From: Candidatus Eiseniibacteriota bacterium
Lineage (GTDB): Bacteria; Joyebacterota; Joyebacteria; Joyebacterales; Joyebacteraceae
DNA length: 52,349 nucleotides
Assembly: GCA_030613615.1 (NCBI GenBank)
Contig: JAUWLR010000003.1
Span: 1-52,349 of the forward strand
Reading direction: 5' to 3'
Shown: piece after piece, positions 27,481 through 35,834 of the stretch
Layout: each line of letters begins with the position of its first letter
Numbering within the stretch: position 1 is the stretch's first letter
Notes under the pieces: model-generated
The model's input: the letters and a program-made list of their open reading frames with translations, nothing else
What the model was told of the DNA's origin: nothing
The model's database searches: none
Translations under genes and position numbers: made by a program

Positions 27481-28695
27481 TCACCGATACATGGCTTTGA
27501 TGCGTCCCCACCCCATCTCCTTGGCCGGGCTGCACGCGTGCCCCTCCATCCACACATCGTCGATCATGACACCCGCGGGACCGGCGAGGCTCGGTCCGCA
27601 GCCGTTCTCCGTCGTGTTCATTACCCAGAGGAAGCCGGCCGCCTCCACGAGGTCTCCCGGGCAGAACTGCCCGATATCGAAGCCCGTGTTGTAGGCTGTC
27701 GTGCACCACCCTGTCAGCCCCATGTCGCCCCAGTAGGAAGCGAGCCAGTAGTAGTTCACGCCGTCGCACGTGCCGGAATAGGCGCAGTAGTCGTTGTCGA
27801 CGGTGGGAATCGCGTAGTGGGCCGCGAAGTGGACCGTGCACGAGGCAGCGCACGGAAGATCCACGACGGGCGAGTAGAGCCCGTTGCAGAGATTCGGGGG
27901 AACCAGACCTGGCGGGACCGTGGCCGGGTCGCCGCACCACCAGCTGTGGGGATCGGAGAGCGCCGGGTTGGGGTCGTCCAACAGGTGCCAGTAGTCCCCA
28001 TAGCAAAGGGGCGGGTCCGGCATGCACAGGCCGCCGCTCTCGACGTCATCGTAGAAGTAGGTGTGTCCGCCGTAGTAGTCAAACACCTTGACGATGTCGC
28101 ACATGAAGGCGCCACCCACGGAGAGATACAGACCGTCCTGGTCGGACCACGCACCGTCCGAGATGAAGCGGAAGCGCGCGTTCACAGGATTGTCGTAGGA
28201 GGCGAGGACGTAGCCGTAGACGCCGATGTCAAGCCAGGGCTGCACCCCGTCGTAGCCGTAGTTCAGGTTCACGAAGACGCCGAGGCTCTCGGCCTGAACG
28301 TACGTGAAGTCATGCCCGACCTCTGAGTCGGTTCGAAAGGCGAACGTCAGGATCGGATAGAGCACGGTCGAAAGATCGAGCTCGGGAAGAAGCAGCCTGT
28401 CGTCCCAGTTGTTGCCGTAACCGCCGTCGGCGTCATAGTCGAAGGTCCCGCAGTACCAGGAGTGCGTGCCCTCGTAGGCCATGTAGGTATCTACGTGGAA
28501 GTGACCTGGCATGCAGGGGATGAAACTGACCGTCCTGTACTGACTGACATCACCCTCCATGTCGTCGAACCAGAACATGGTGTTGTACCGCCCCGGCTCC
28601 AGGAACTCCACGGCCGGCCTGGCCACCTCCAGCTTCGCGGCGGCCGTGCCCAGACACAGAACCAGGACAACCAATGTGATGGCGAGTTTTCTCAT
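27481..28695 (-). CDS. Secreted Cys-rich protein with two putative jelly-roll/MAM-like segments, function unknown
   Basis: Signal peptide MRKLAITLVVLVLCLGTAAA; two blocks of the type ...THSWYCGTFD...YGNNWDDRLLLPELDLSTVLYPILTFAFR and ...HSWWCGD...CNGLYSPVVDLPCAASCTVHFAAHY; no FlgD-type tail. Confidence 0.6.
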   Translation of the reverse strand: MRKLAITLVVLVLCLGTAAAKLEVARPAVEFLEPGRYNTMFWFDDMEGDVSQYRTVSFIPCMPGHFHVDTYMAYEGTHSWYCGTFDYDADGGYGNNWDDRLLLPELDLSTVLYPILTFAFRTDSEVGHDFTYVQAESLGVFVNLNYGYDGVQPWLDIGVYGYVLASYDNPVNARFRFISDGAWSDQDGLYLSVGGAFMCDIVKVFDYYGGHTYFYDDVESGGLCMPDPPLCYGDYWHLLDDPNPALSDPHSWWCGDPATVPPGLVPPNLCNGLYSPVVDLPCAASCTVHFAAHYAIPTVDNDYCAYSGTCDGVNYYWLASYWGDMGLTGWCTTAYNTGFDIGQFCPGDLVEAAGFLWVMNTTENGCGPSLAGPAGVMIDDVWMEGHACSPAKEMGWGRIKAMYR

Positions 28696-28914
28696 CGGTC
28701 CCTCCTCTCCCGACACGTGGGATCGTGCCAGCTGCCGACCGCCAGCTTGAGGGGGCACTGCTAACGCTAGCACTCTTCAGACGTTGCGTCAACCATGAAC
28801 ACGCCGACACACCATGTCCCGTGTACCACGTTCTGTGGGCGCCCCCGGGCAATCCGGCGCCTGACGTCCGGGGAGCGCGGGAGGCATGCCGCCAGTCGCG
28901 CGCTGCGGCATCAA

Positions 28915-29649
28915 TCATCCCGGCTGCTGGGCCGTCATCACACGCGAGAGGATCATGACGATCCCCCCGGAGACGACGTTGAACGTGAAGTGCGCGGCGA
29001 CGGCCGGCACGAGGCTCCCGGTCTTCTCCCGGTAGTACCCCGCGACCAGTCCCGCCACGGTAGCCATCACAACGATCAGAACGACCATCGGCACCGCCAT
29101 CACCCGCATCAGGCCGAGATGCACGAGCCCGAACAGCACGGCCGCGATCGCGACCGGGAGGCTTATCCGGCACCGCCCGACCTTCCACGCGCGGCGCGAC
29201 AGCGGAGAGAGAGAGCCGAGGAGCAACCCCCTGAACAGCATCTCCTCGGCGGTGCTCGCGAGAAGCCACACCGACACGACGACCTTGACGAACGAGTCGA
29301 GCCCCGGCATCCCCATGCCCGCCCCTCGCGGCCCGAGAACGGACATTACGATCATGGTCGCAACGACGACCCCCAGCGAGATCGCAGCGCTGACCCCCAC
29401 CGCCCTCCCGACGTCCCTCCACGGGCTGCCCTTGAGGCCGTAGGCGCCCGGGTTCCAGCGCCCGAGCACGAGCATCGCCACCAGTGAACCGACGAGGAAG
29501 ACCAGCTGTGTGATGTCGCTTCTGGTGAGCCACTCGGTCGCCTCGACCGCATTGCTCACGAACGAGAGTGATGGAATGACCTCCGCGGCCAGAACGAAGA
29601 CGACCGCAGCGAGGACGAGTCCAGGAACAGACAGCGCGCGGACGTTCAT
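28915..29649 (-). CDS. CPBP-family intramembrane metalloprotease
   Basis: STAEEMLFRGLLLGSL (EExxxR), ...VLFGLVHLGLM, VAAHFTFNV; multiple TMs. Confidence 0.9.
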   Translation of the reverse strand: MNVRALSVPGLVLAAVVFVLAAEVIPSLSFVSNAVEATEWLTRSDITQLVFLVGSLVAMLVLGRWNPGAYGLKGSPWRDVGRAVGVSAAISLGVVVATMIVMSVLGPRGAGMGMPGLDSFVKVVVSVWLLASTAEEMLFRGLLLGSLSPLSRRAWKVGRCRISLPVAIAAVLFGLVHLGLMRVMAVPMVVLIVVMATVAGLVAGYYREKTGSLVPAVAAHFTFNVVSGGIVMILSRVMTAQQPG

Positions 29650-29662
29650 GTGAACCTCCTCC

Positions 29663-29678
29663 CCTGCCGGTCGGCAGG
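29663..29678. promoter_or_regulatory. Near-palindrome CCTGCCGGTCGGCAGG directly upstream of the CPBP gene (putative TetR operator)
   Basis: Shares the CCGGTCGG core with the palindrome upstream of tetR at 30400-30421. Confidence 0.6.
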
Positions 29679-29702
29679 CGCGGATCGGGAAAGGGAACCG
29701 AC

Positions 29703-30302
29703 CTACGGCGAGAGCATTCGCCAGGTGTTCTCGAAGAGCCGTGCCCCCGCTGCGTCGATATCGATCGAGTGATCCATGTGGCTCAGCAGTGAGACACCCT
29801 CGATGACGGCATGAAGCTCGAGAGCCGCGACCTCGCAGTCGATATCACCCCGGATCTCGCCGCTCTCCTGTGCAGCACGGATGCGCTCGGAGAGGAGCCG
29901 CCGGGATTCGACGAAGCCCTCCTGGATTCTCCTCCGAATGTCCGGATCTCTCCTGCTCGCCGTGAGGAACAGCTCGGTGAAGCTGTACGGTGTCCCGGCC
30001 GTGTCCTTCTCGAGCAGGATGTTCGCCACGTCCCTGAAGCGCCCGATCGACGTCAGCATGGCTCTCATCAGGTCCTCAAGCGTCCTGCACGGGCGCAGCC
30101 TGGCGGCGCTCCACTCCTTCATCCCGTCGAAGAACAGAGTCAGGACCTCGTGGAAGAGAGCGTCCTTGCTCTCGTAATGGTGGTAGATCGCGGGCTTCGT
30201 CAGACCGACTTCGTCGGCGATGTCGTTGAGCGAGGTGTTCTCGTAGCCCTTGAGAAGAAAGAGCTCAAGTGCCGCCCTCGCGATGTCCTGCCTGGTTCCC
30301 AT
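29703..30302 (-). CDS. TetR/AcrR-family transcriptional regulator
   Basis: MGTRQDIARAALELFLLKGYENTSLNDIADEVGLTKPAIYHHYESKDALFHEVL, a canonical TetR helix-turn-helix. Confidence 0.95.
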   Translation of the reverse strand: MGTRQDIARAALELFLLKGYENTSLNDIADEVGLTKPAIYHHYESKDALFHEVLTLFFDGMKEWSAARLRPCRTLEDLMRAMLTSIGRFRDVANILLEKDTAGTPYSFTELFLTASRRDPDIRRRIQEGFVESRRLLSERIRAAQESGEIRGDIDCEVAALELHAVIEGVSLLSHMDHSIDIDAAGARLFENTWRMLSP

Positions 30303-30399
30303 GACACTCCCCCCGTGCGTGCGGCGGCCAGCTGCGACCGCCCCGGCGTTCTTCCTGGTGTTCCTGCTAGCGTTCTTCCTGGGACGTTTCTCCGACTCC

Positions 30400-30421
30400 T
30401 TACCTACCGGTCGGTAAGTAA
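30400..30421. promoter_or_regulatory. Near-palindrome TTACCTACCGGTCGGTAAGTAA upstream of tetR (putative autoregulatory operator)
   Basis: Imperfect 22-bp palindrome with CCGGTCGG core, about 100 bp upstream of the proposed tetR start. Confidence 0.65.
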
Positions 30422-30718
30422 GCATATCAGCTTGCCCCACAGCGCGTCAAGCACGTTTCTGGGGGCTCTAGAGTGTGTCCGGGGCTGTTTTGGGGCTCCT
30501 GGGAGCCGGCCGGCTGAGGCGGGCGCGCGCCCTGAGAGGAACTGGTGTGGGCTCAAAGAGAAGGGGGGGGGGCGGGGGCCGGCCCCCCGCGGAATCCCAG
30601 GGCTAAAAACCGCCGGCGCGCGGGGGGGGGGGGGGGCCAGGTGGGGGCGGGGGGGGTGGCCCGCCCCCTCTCTTCATCCAAGGACTAATCCGCGCCGAAG
30701 CGCGTTGAGGCTTGAGAC

Positions 30719-33700
30719 CTACTTGTCCTCGGGTCGTATCCCCATCCCACTTCTGTCCGGATACTCGGGCTTCGGCACCGGCACGAAGGGGTTCTTCTCG
30801 ATCTCGTCGAGCATGACCTCGATGGCCTTGTCGAGCTGGGGGTCTCCCCCGTCCACCATCAGCGCCGGGTCGTCGACGACCTCGATGTCCGGGTCGACAC
30901 CGTGGCCCTCGATGCCCCACGTCCCATCCTTGTTGTAGAAAGCGAAGCGCGGCACGGTCATGTAGCCGCCGTCCGTCAGAGGCGGGTTGCCGGACAGTCC
31001 GACCAGGCCGCCCCAGGTCCGCGTGCCGATGAGCGGACCCACTCCCCTCTCCTTGAACCAGAACGGGAAGGAGTCGCCGCCAGACCCGGCCGATTCGTTG
31101 ATGAGCATGCACTTGGGACCGTAGTGGCCAACCCCCGGATCCGGCGCACCCTCATCGGCACCGCGTACGGCCCAGTAGCTGCCGTGGTGGCGGTCGAACA
31201 GCTCGACAAAGCGCTCGGGCGACCAGCCGCCGCCGTTCCAGCGCTCGTCGATGATGAGGGCGTCCAGATGCATCTGCCCTCCGAATTGGCGCGCGATGTC
31301 GTTGCGTCCGGCTGAGGCGGTGTCCGGAACGTAGATGTACCCGACCGTGCCACCAGACTCCTCCTCGACGTAGGCACGGTTACCCTCTACCCACGCGCGG
31401 TAGCGGAGGTCTCTCTCCGAACCGACCGGCTCGACGACCACATGGCGGACGCTGTCGGTAATCGAAGGCTCCTCGTTGACCGAGAGCGTCACCTCCATGC
31501 CCGCGAGCCCCTGGAAGGCCGCCCACGGGTCCTTGTCGGTGTCTACCGGAACGCCGTTGACCTCGAGGACATAGTCGCCCTCGCTGACACCGATGCCCGG
31601 CTGGCTCAGCGGACCCCTGGCGTCGGAGTCCCACGGACCGCCCTGGTAGATCTTCGAAATCCTGTAGGCGCCGTCGTGGAGCTCGAAGTCGCACCCGAGC
31701 ATACCGACCGAGACGGTGGCGGGCGTGTCGCTGCCACCGCCCATGTAGTAGGCGTGGCCGACGTTGAGCTCGGCGATCATCTCGCCCAGCACGAATGAAA
31801 GATCGCCGCGCGAAGCGCAATCCCCGACCATCGGCTCGTACTGCCTCTTCACACGCTCCCAGTCGACGCCGTGCATGCCGGGGTCGTAGAAGAAGTCGCG
31901 CATGATGCGCCAGGCGTCGTGAAGTGTCGCCATCCACTCGACCCGCGGCTCGATCTCAACCATCATCCCGGACGTGGAGAGCGTCTCGTCCCAACTCTGG
32001 TCGGCCGCGGCGTCGACGATGGCAAGCGATCCCGTCTTGTTCACGGCGAGCACCTTCTCGCCGTCACCTGAGAGGTCGAAGCCGGAGACGCCAGAGAGCA
32101 CGCTCTTCTCCATCTCTTCATCGTCCTCGATGTCGACGAGCTGAAGCGTGGATGATCCTTCGTCCGAGCGTCGCAGGTAGAGCAACTTGCCCTCGTGGTT
32201 CACGGCCAGGCTGTAGAAGCCGCCGCGCTCGATGGGTAGCAGTATCGCCCGCTGCTCGAAACCCTCGATGTCGATGACGAGAGGGTCCTCGTCCTCTTCA
32301 TCTTCGGCGTCTTCGTCGCCGTCCTCGTCATCGGCATCCTCGTCGCCGTCCTCATCCTCGGCGTCGTCGTCACCGTCCTCATCCTCGGCGTCCTCGTCCC
32401 CCCACTCCTCCTCGTCGCTCTCGGGCACGAGCGGCCACTCGACGTCCGCACGCAGCGGCACGGCGAGGAGTCGGTCGGTCTTATCGTAGACCCAGGAATC
32501 CCAGTCGTCACCGGAGGTGAACGAGGTGAAGTCCTTCATGCTGGCATAGAAGAGGAAGTCGCCGGCGCGGTCGAAGGTCGGCCACGTGTCCGCGAACATG
32601 CTGCTCGTTACTTGTGTGAGTTCGTCCTCGTCAAGGTTGTAGAGGAAGACAACGGAGTTGCCCTCGCGCATACCCAGTGCATCCGCGAACGTGAGCCAGT
32701 GCGAGTCGTGCGACCAGCTGACGTTGACACCGCGTCCGCCGATGGCGCGCTTGTAGACCTCCGTCGTGTCCTTCGACTCGATGTCGAGTATGAAGAGCGT
32801 GCCGCCGCTGTCGAAGAACGCTATCTTCTCCGAGTCAGGAGACCAGGTGAGTTCCTCGATGTAGCTGCCCTTGCGGCTGGTGAGCTTCTTCGTCTCGCCA
32901 CGACCGTCCGACTGAACGACGTAGATCTCGTACTCGCCCGACTCGTCGGACGTGTAGGCTATCCACTGCCCGTCCGGACTCCAGACCGGGTTCCGCTCTA
33001 TGGCGTCGTCGGTGCGCGTGATGGCCCTGGGCATCCCGTTCTCCGCGGGGATGGTCCAGATGTCGCCCCGCGCCTGCACGACCGCGCGCTTGCCGGTCGC
33101 GGAAATGCCACCCCCGCCAAGTTCGTCCGCCGCGTCGAAGAGCTGCGGGCGGATCTTCGTGTGGTCACCGGGGATTCTCACGTCCACCGAGTTTCCGCGC
33201 TCGCTCTCGAGGTCGAGCAGGCGGAGCTCAGGACCGTACTGGTAGACGATCGCATCGGGGCCGATGGACGCCCACTTGACGTCAAAGTCGCTATGCTTTG
33301 TGATCTGGCGGGTACGTTCCGTCTTCGTGTCGTAGACCCACACATTCAGCCGGTGCGCGGGACCCGCGTCGGATACGTAGTAGAGATCGTCGCCGTGCCA
33401 CATCGGGAACGTGTCGGCGCCCTCCCAGTCTGTGATCTTCTTCGACGAGTGGTCGCGCAGGTTGAAGAGCCAGATGTCGGGCGCGCGCCCGCCCTGGTAG
33501 CGCTTCCACGTGGAGTAGTCCGTGGCGAACGGGTTGTAGGCGAGCCACTTGCCGTCGTCGCTGATGGACGCGTTCGAGCCATACGGGACCGGCAGCTGCT
33601 CCGGCATGCCGCCCTTCGGTGACACAGTGAAGAGCGCCGCCGTCCTCGAGTACAAACCCAGTCCGTATGCCCAGAAGATAATGTCGCCGTCGGGCGTCCA

Positions 33701-34057
33701 CCCGGTCGGGCGCTCTGAGTATGGATGGTGCGTCACGCGGAAAGGCGTGCCACCCTCCGTCGGAATGGTGTAGATGTCGTTGTTCCCGTCGTAGTTCGCT
33801 GTGAAGGCGATGGTCTCGCCGTCGGGGCTGAACTTGGGGAGCGACTCGTAGCCTGCGGGATTCGCGAGCGGCGAAGCCACTCCACCCTCTCGTGGCACCA
33901 TCCAGATATCGTTGGCGTAGCGGAACACGATGTGTGTCTCGCTGACGTCCGGATAGCGCAGCATTCCGGCGTGCGGCGTCGCTGCCATCGCCGCCGATGC
34001 GAACAGAATGAGTGCGATCCCGACTGCGATGGGAACGCTCGGTCGCCTCTCCAACAT
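30719..34057 (-). CDS. Tricorn protease homolog (secreted; PD40 beta-propeller, PDZ, S41 core)
   Basis: Signal peptide; GYESLPKFSPDGETIAFTANYDGNNDIYTIPTEGG..., PVWSPDGQWIAYTSDESGEYEIYVV; catalytic region CMLINESAGSGGDSFPFWFKERGVGPLIGTRTWGG. Confidence 0.95.
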   Translation of the reverse strand: MLERRPSVPIAVGIALILFASAAMAATPHAGMLRYPDVSETHIVFRYANDIWMVPREGGVASPLANPAGYESLPKFSPDGETIAFTANYDGNNDIYTIPTEGGTPFRVTHHPYSERPTGWTPDGDIIFWAYGLGLYSRTAALFTVSPKGGMPEQLPVPYGSNASISDDGKWLAYNPFATDYSTWKRYQGGRAPDIWLFNLRDHSSKKITDWEGADTFPMWHGDDLYYVSDAGPAHRLNVWVYDTKTERTRQITKHSDFDVKWASIGPDAIVYQYGPELRLLDLESERGNSVDVRIPGDHTKIRPQLFDAADELGGGGISATGKRAVVQARGDIWTIPAENGMPRAITRTDDAIERNPVWSPDGQWIAYTSDESGEYEIYVVQSDGRGETKKLTSRKGSYIEELTWSPDSEKIAFFDSGGTLFILDIESKDTTEVYKRAIGGRGVNVSWSHDSHWLTFADALGMREGNSVVFLYNLDEDELTQVTSSMFADTWPTFDRAGDFLFYASMKDFTSFTSGDDWDSWVYDKTDRLLAVPLRADVEWPLVPESDEEEWGDEDAEDEDGDDDAEDEDGDEDADDEDGDEDAEDEEDEDPLVIDIEGFEQRAILLPIERGGFYSLAVNHEGKLLYLRRSDEGSSTLQLVDIEDDEEMEKSVLSGVSGFDLSGDGEKVLAVNKTGSLAIVDAAADQSWDETLSTSGMMVEIEPRVEWMATLHDAWRIMRDFFYDPGMHGVDWERVKRQYEPMVGDCASRGDLSFVLGEMIAELNVGHAYYMGGGSDTPATVSVGMLGCDFELHDGAYRISKIYQGGPWDSDARGPLSQPGIGVSEGDYVLEVNGVPVDTDKDPWAAFQGLAGMEVTLSVNEEPSITDSVRHVVVEPVGSERDLRYRAWVEGNRAYVEEESGGTVGYIYVPDTASAGRNDIARQFGGQMHLDALIIDERWNGGGWSPERFVELFDRHHGSYWAVRGADEGAPDPGVGHYGPKCMLINESAGSGGDSFPFWFKERGVGPLIGTRTWGGLVGLSGNPPLTDGGYMTVPRFAFYNKDGTWGIEGHGVDPDIEVVDDPALMVDGGDPQLDKAIEVMLDEIEKNPFVPVPKPEYPDRSGMGIRPEDK
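32283..32405. repeat. 27-bp in-frame acidic repeat in the tricorn gene
   Basis: Encodes DEDAEDEDGDDDAEDEDGDEDADDEDGDEDAEDEEDED, about 3 units of DGDEDAEDE. Confidence 0.88.
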
Positions 34058-34160
34058 ACTTCCCCCCTTGCCTCGGTCTGTGGCAGGCTCGCTGTCCCAC
34101 CGGTGGTTTCTCTACTCGTTCAGTTCGTATGGTCGCTCGTGGCACCCTTCTACTGATTCC

Positions 34161-35543
34161 TCACTGGTCCCTTGGGTTCTCGTCCGTGTGACCGTTCTCG
34201 TAGTGCCCGATGAGCTTGACCGGCGCGCCGTCGTCACCCAGCACGATCTCGAGCCGGAAGTACGGCACAGCGTCGAAACTGAACATGGTCTCGGTCATCG
34301 GCGTCGCGACGATCGGGTCACGGTCGTCGCGGTTGTAGAGCAGACGGCCACTCTCCACTCGAAGATGTCGGGGACCGTAGTCACCAGCATAGGACTCAAG
34401 CGTAGCGACGTCCACCTCAACCGGGTTCAGTCTGGCGTCGAGGCCCTGAATCGCCCAATCGAGCACGAAGGCCTCCTCGTCGCTCATGTCACGCTCGCGG
34501 AGCTTGCCCAACGCGTCGAGATACGCCGCGTCGAACGCCTGGTCGGCAGGAACCTCGATGTCGGGCGCGACGCCCGTCCCTTCCCAGTTCGTGCCCGAGA
34601 CGGGATTGATGGCCCGGCCGAACGACACGCGCATTCCCATGTTGAGGCTCGGGAAGAGATACGACGTGACCGGATGGGCGCCGCCGCCGGTTGTCTCCCC
34701 TACGATGGTGCCGCGCTCCAGGTTCTTGACGTTATAGGCGAACTCCTCGGCGGCCGAGAACGTGTGACTGCTCGTGAGGACGTAGAGTCCTGTGTCCACC
34801 ATCTTTGGCCCCGGCACGTAGGGCGCCGACCAGAACTGCTGGAGGGAATCGCCGTCGCGGATATAGAAGCTGTTCAGGTGCGTCGAGCCGTCGAGAAGGT
34901 AGGCCATGATGGTCTGAATGAGGGACGGGCTGCCGCCGCCGTTCTCAGTCAGGTCGATAATCAGCGCATCGGTGTAGCCCAGGAAGTTCATGGCCGCGAT
35001 GGCGGTCGGTCCCGAGAGCGACGTGTCGTTGAAACTGTTGAGCTTGAGGTAGCCGACGTTGCCATCGAGGATCTCCAGTTTCTTGAACTCGAAGTTGCGC
35101 TTCCTGCCTCGCTCGAAGGCCAGCTGATGCGCGACATCGGGGTCCTCGTCGCCCTGCTGGTACTCCTCCAGGAGCTCGTCGCTCATGAACTGCACGCCGA
35201 GGTGCCGGTCACTGCTGATCTCGCGCATGTCCTCCGTCAGCTGCCGAGCAAACTCCTGCACGGTCTCGAGCTCGTCGTACTCGCCCTCCTTGAGCTTGCG
35301 GCGAATGTGCTTCTCCATCTCCTTCGCTACGTCCTCGAAGACGTAGGTCCTGTTGAGAGCCCAGCTGACCGAGTCGACCGCGGCCGCCTTGAACTCGGCG
35401 CTCGCGGGCATCGAGTCGTCCTGCCCGACAACCATCCGCCGCTGAGCAAGGCACGGCGCCGCTGCCAGAAGAACGAACAGCGTCAGGAACACCAGAAGCC
35501 CCAGACGCCGTCTGAGCGACATCATCCGCTTGCCGAGCCTCAT
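34161..35543 (-). CDS. Secreted S41-family peptidase (IRBP-like)
   Basis: Signal peptide; DALIIDLTENGGGSPSLIQTIMAYLLDG, LYVLTSSHTFSAAEEFAYNVKNLERGTIVGETTGGGAHPV. Confidence 0.92.
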   Translation of the reverse strand: MRLGKRMMSLRRRLGLLVFLTLFVLLAAAPCLAQRRMVVGQDDSMPASAEFKAAAVDSVSWALNRTYVFEDVAKEMEKHIRRKLKEGEYDELETVQEFARQLTEDMREISSDRHLGVQFMSDELLEEYQQGDEDPDVAHQLAFERGRKRNFEFKKLEILDGNVGYLKLNSFNDTSLSGPTAIAAMNFLGYTDALIIDLTENGGGSPSLIQTIMAYLLDGSTHLNSFYIRDGDSLQQFWSAPYVPGPKMVDTGLYVLTSSHTFSAAEEFAYNVKNLERGTIVGETTGGGAHPVTSYLFPSLNMGMRVSFGRAINPVSGTNWEGTGVAPDIEVPADQAFDAAYLDALGKLRERDMSDEEAFVLDWAIQGLDARLNPVEVDVATLESYAGDYGPRHLRVESGRLLYNRDDRDPIVATPMTETMFSFDAVPYFRLEIVLGDDGAPVKLIGHYENGHTDENPRDQ

Positions 35544-35630
35544 GTCTCCCTCCTCTTCGCAAACACAGGCGCCCGCCAGTCCTGAGTGGCGGGCACCGGT
35601 ACGTGCAACCTGCTGGTGTGGTAGGTCGTT

Positions 35631-35723
35631 CTAGTTCACACAGGTGAGCAGCAGCGCCAGCGCCGTGAAGACGAACGCTCCCAGTCGCCTTCGTAAGCCT
35701 ATCATTCTCGTTCCGAATCTCAT
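35631..35723 (-). CDS. 30-aa orphan signal-peptide-like micro-ORF, possibly a relic of an S41 gene duplication
   Basis: MRFGTRMIGLRRRLGAFVFTALALLLTCVN* preceded by AAGGAGA; closely resembles the S41 N-terminus MRLGKRMMSLRRRLGLLVFLTLFVLLAAAP. Too short for the supplied ORF track. Confidence 0.5.
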   Translation of the reverse strand: MRFGTRMIGLRRRLGAFVFTALALLLTCVN

Positions 35724-35786
35724 GAGTCCGGTCTCCTTTCACCGCAATCTTTGACTCGCTCGGGGAAAGGACGGTTGAACATGGAA

Positions 35787-35808
35787 AAGGGCCCTGGAAA
35801 GGGCCCTT
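35787..35808 (-). terminator. Intrinsic terminator-like hairpin after the methyltransferase gene
   Basis: AAGGGCCCT-GGAA-AGGGCCCTT perfect 9-bp stem, with a short T run on the minus strand. Confidence 0.6.
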
Positions 35809-35834
35809 CCTGCTTGGAGCGGGCGCTGGGGACA

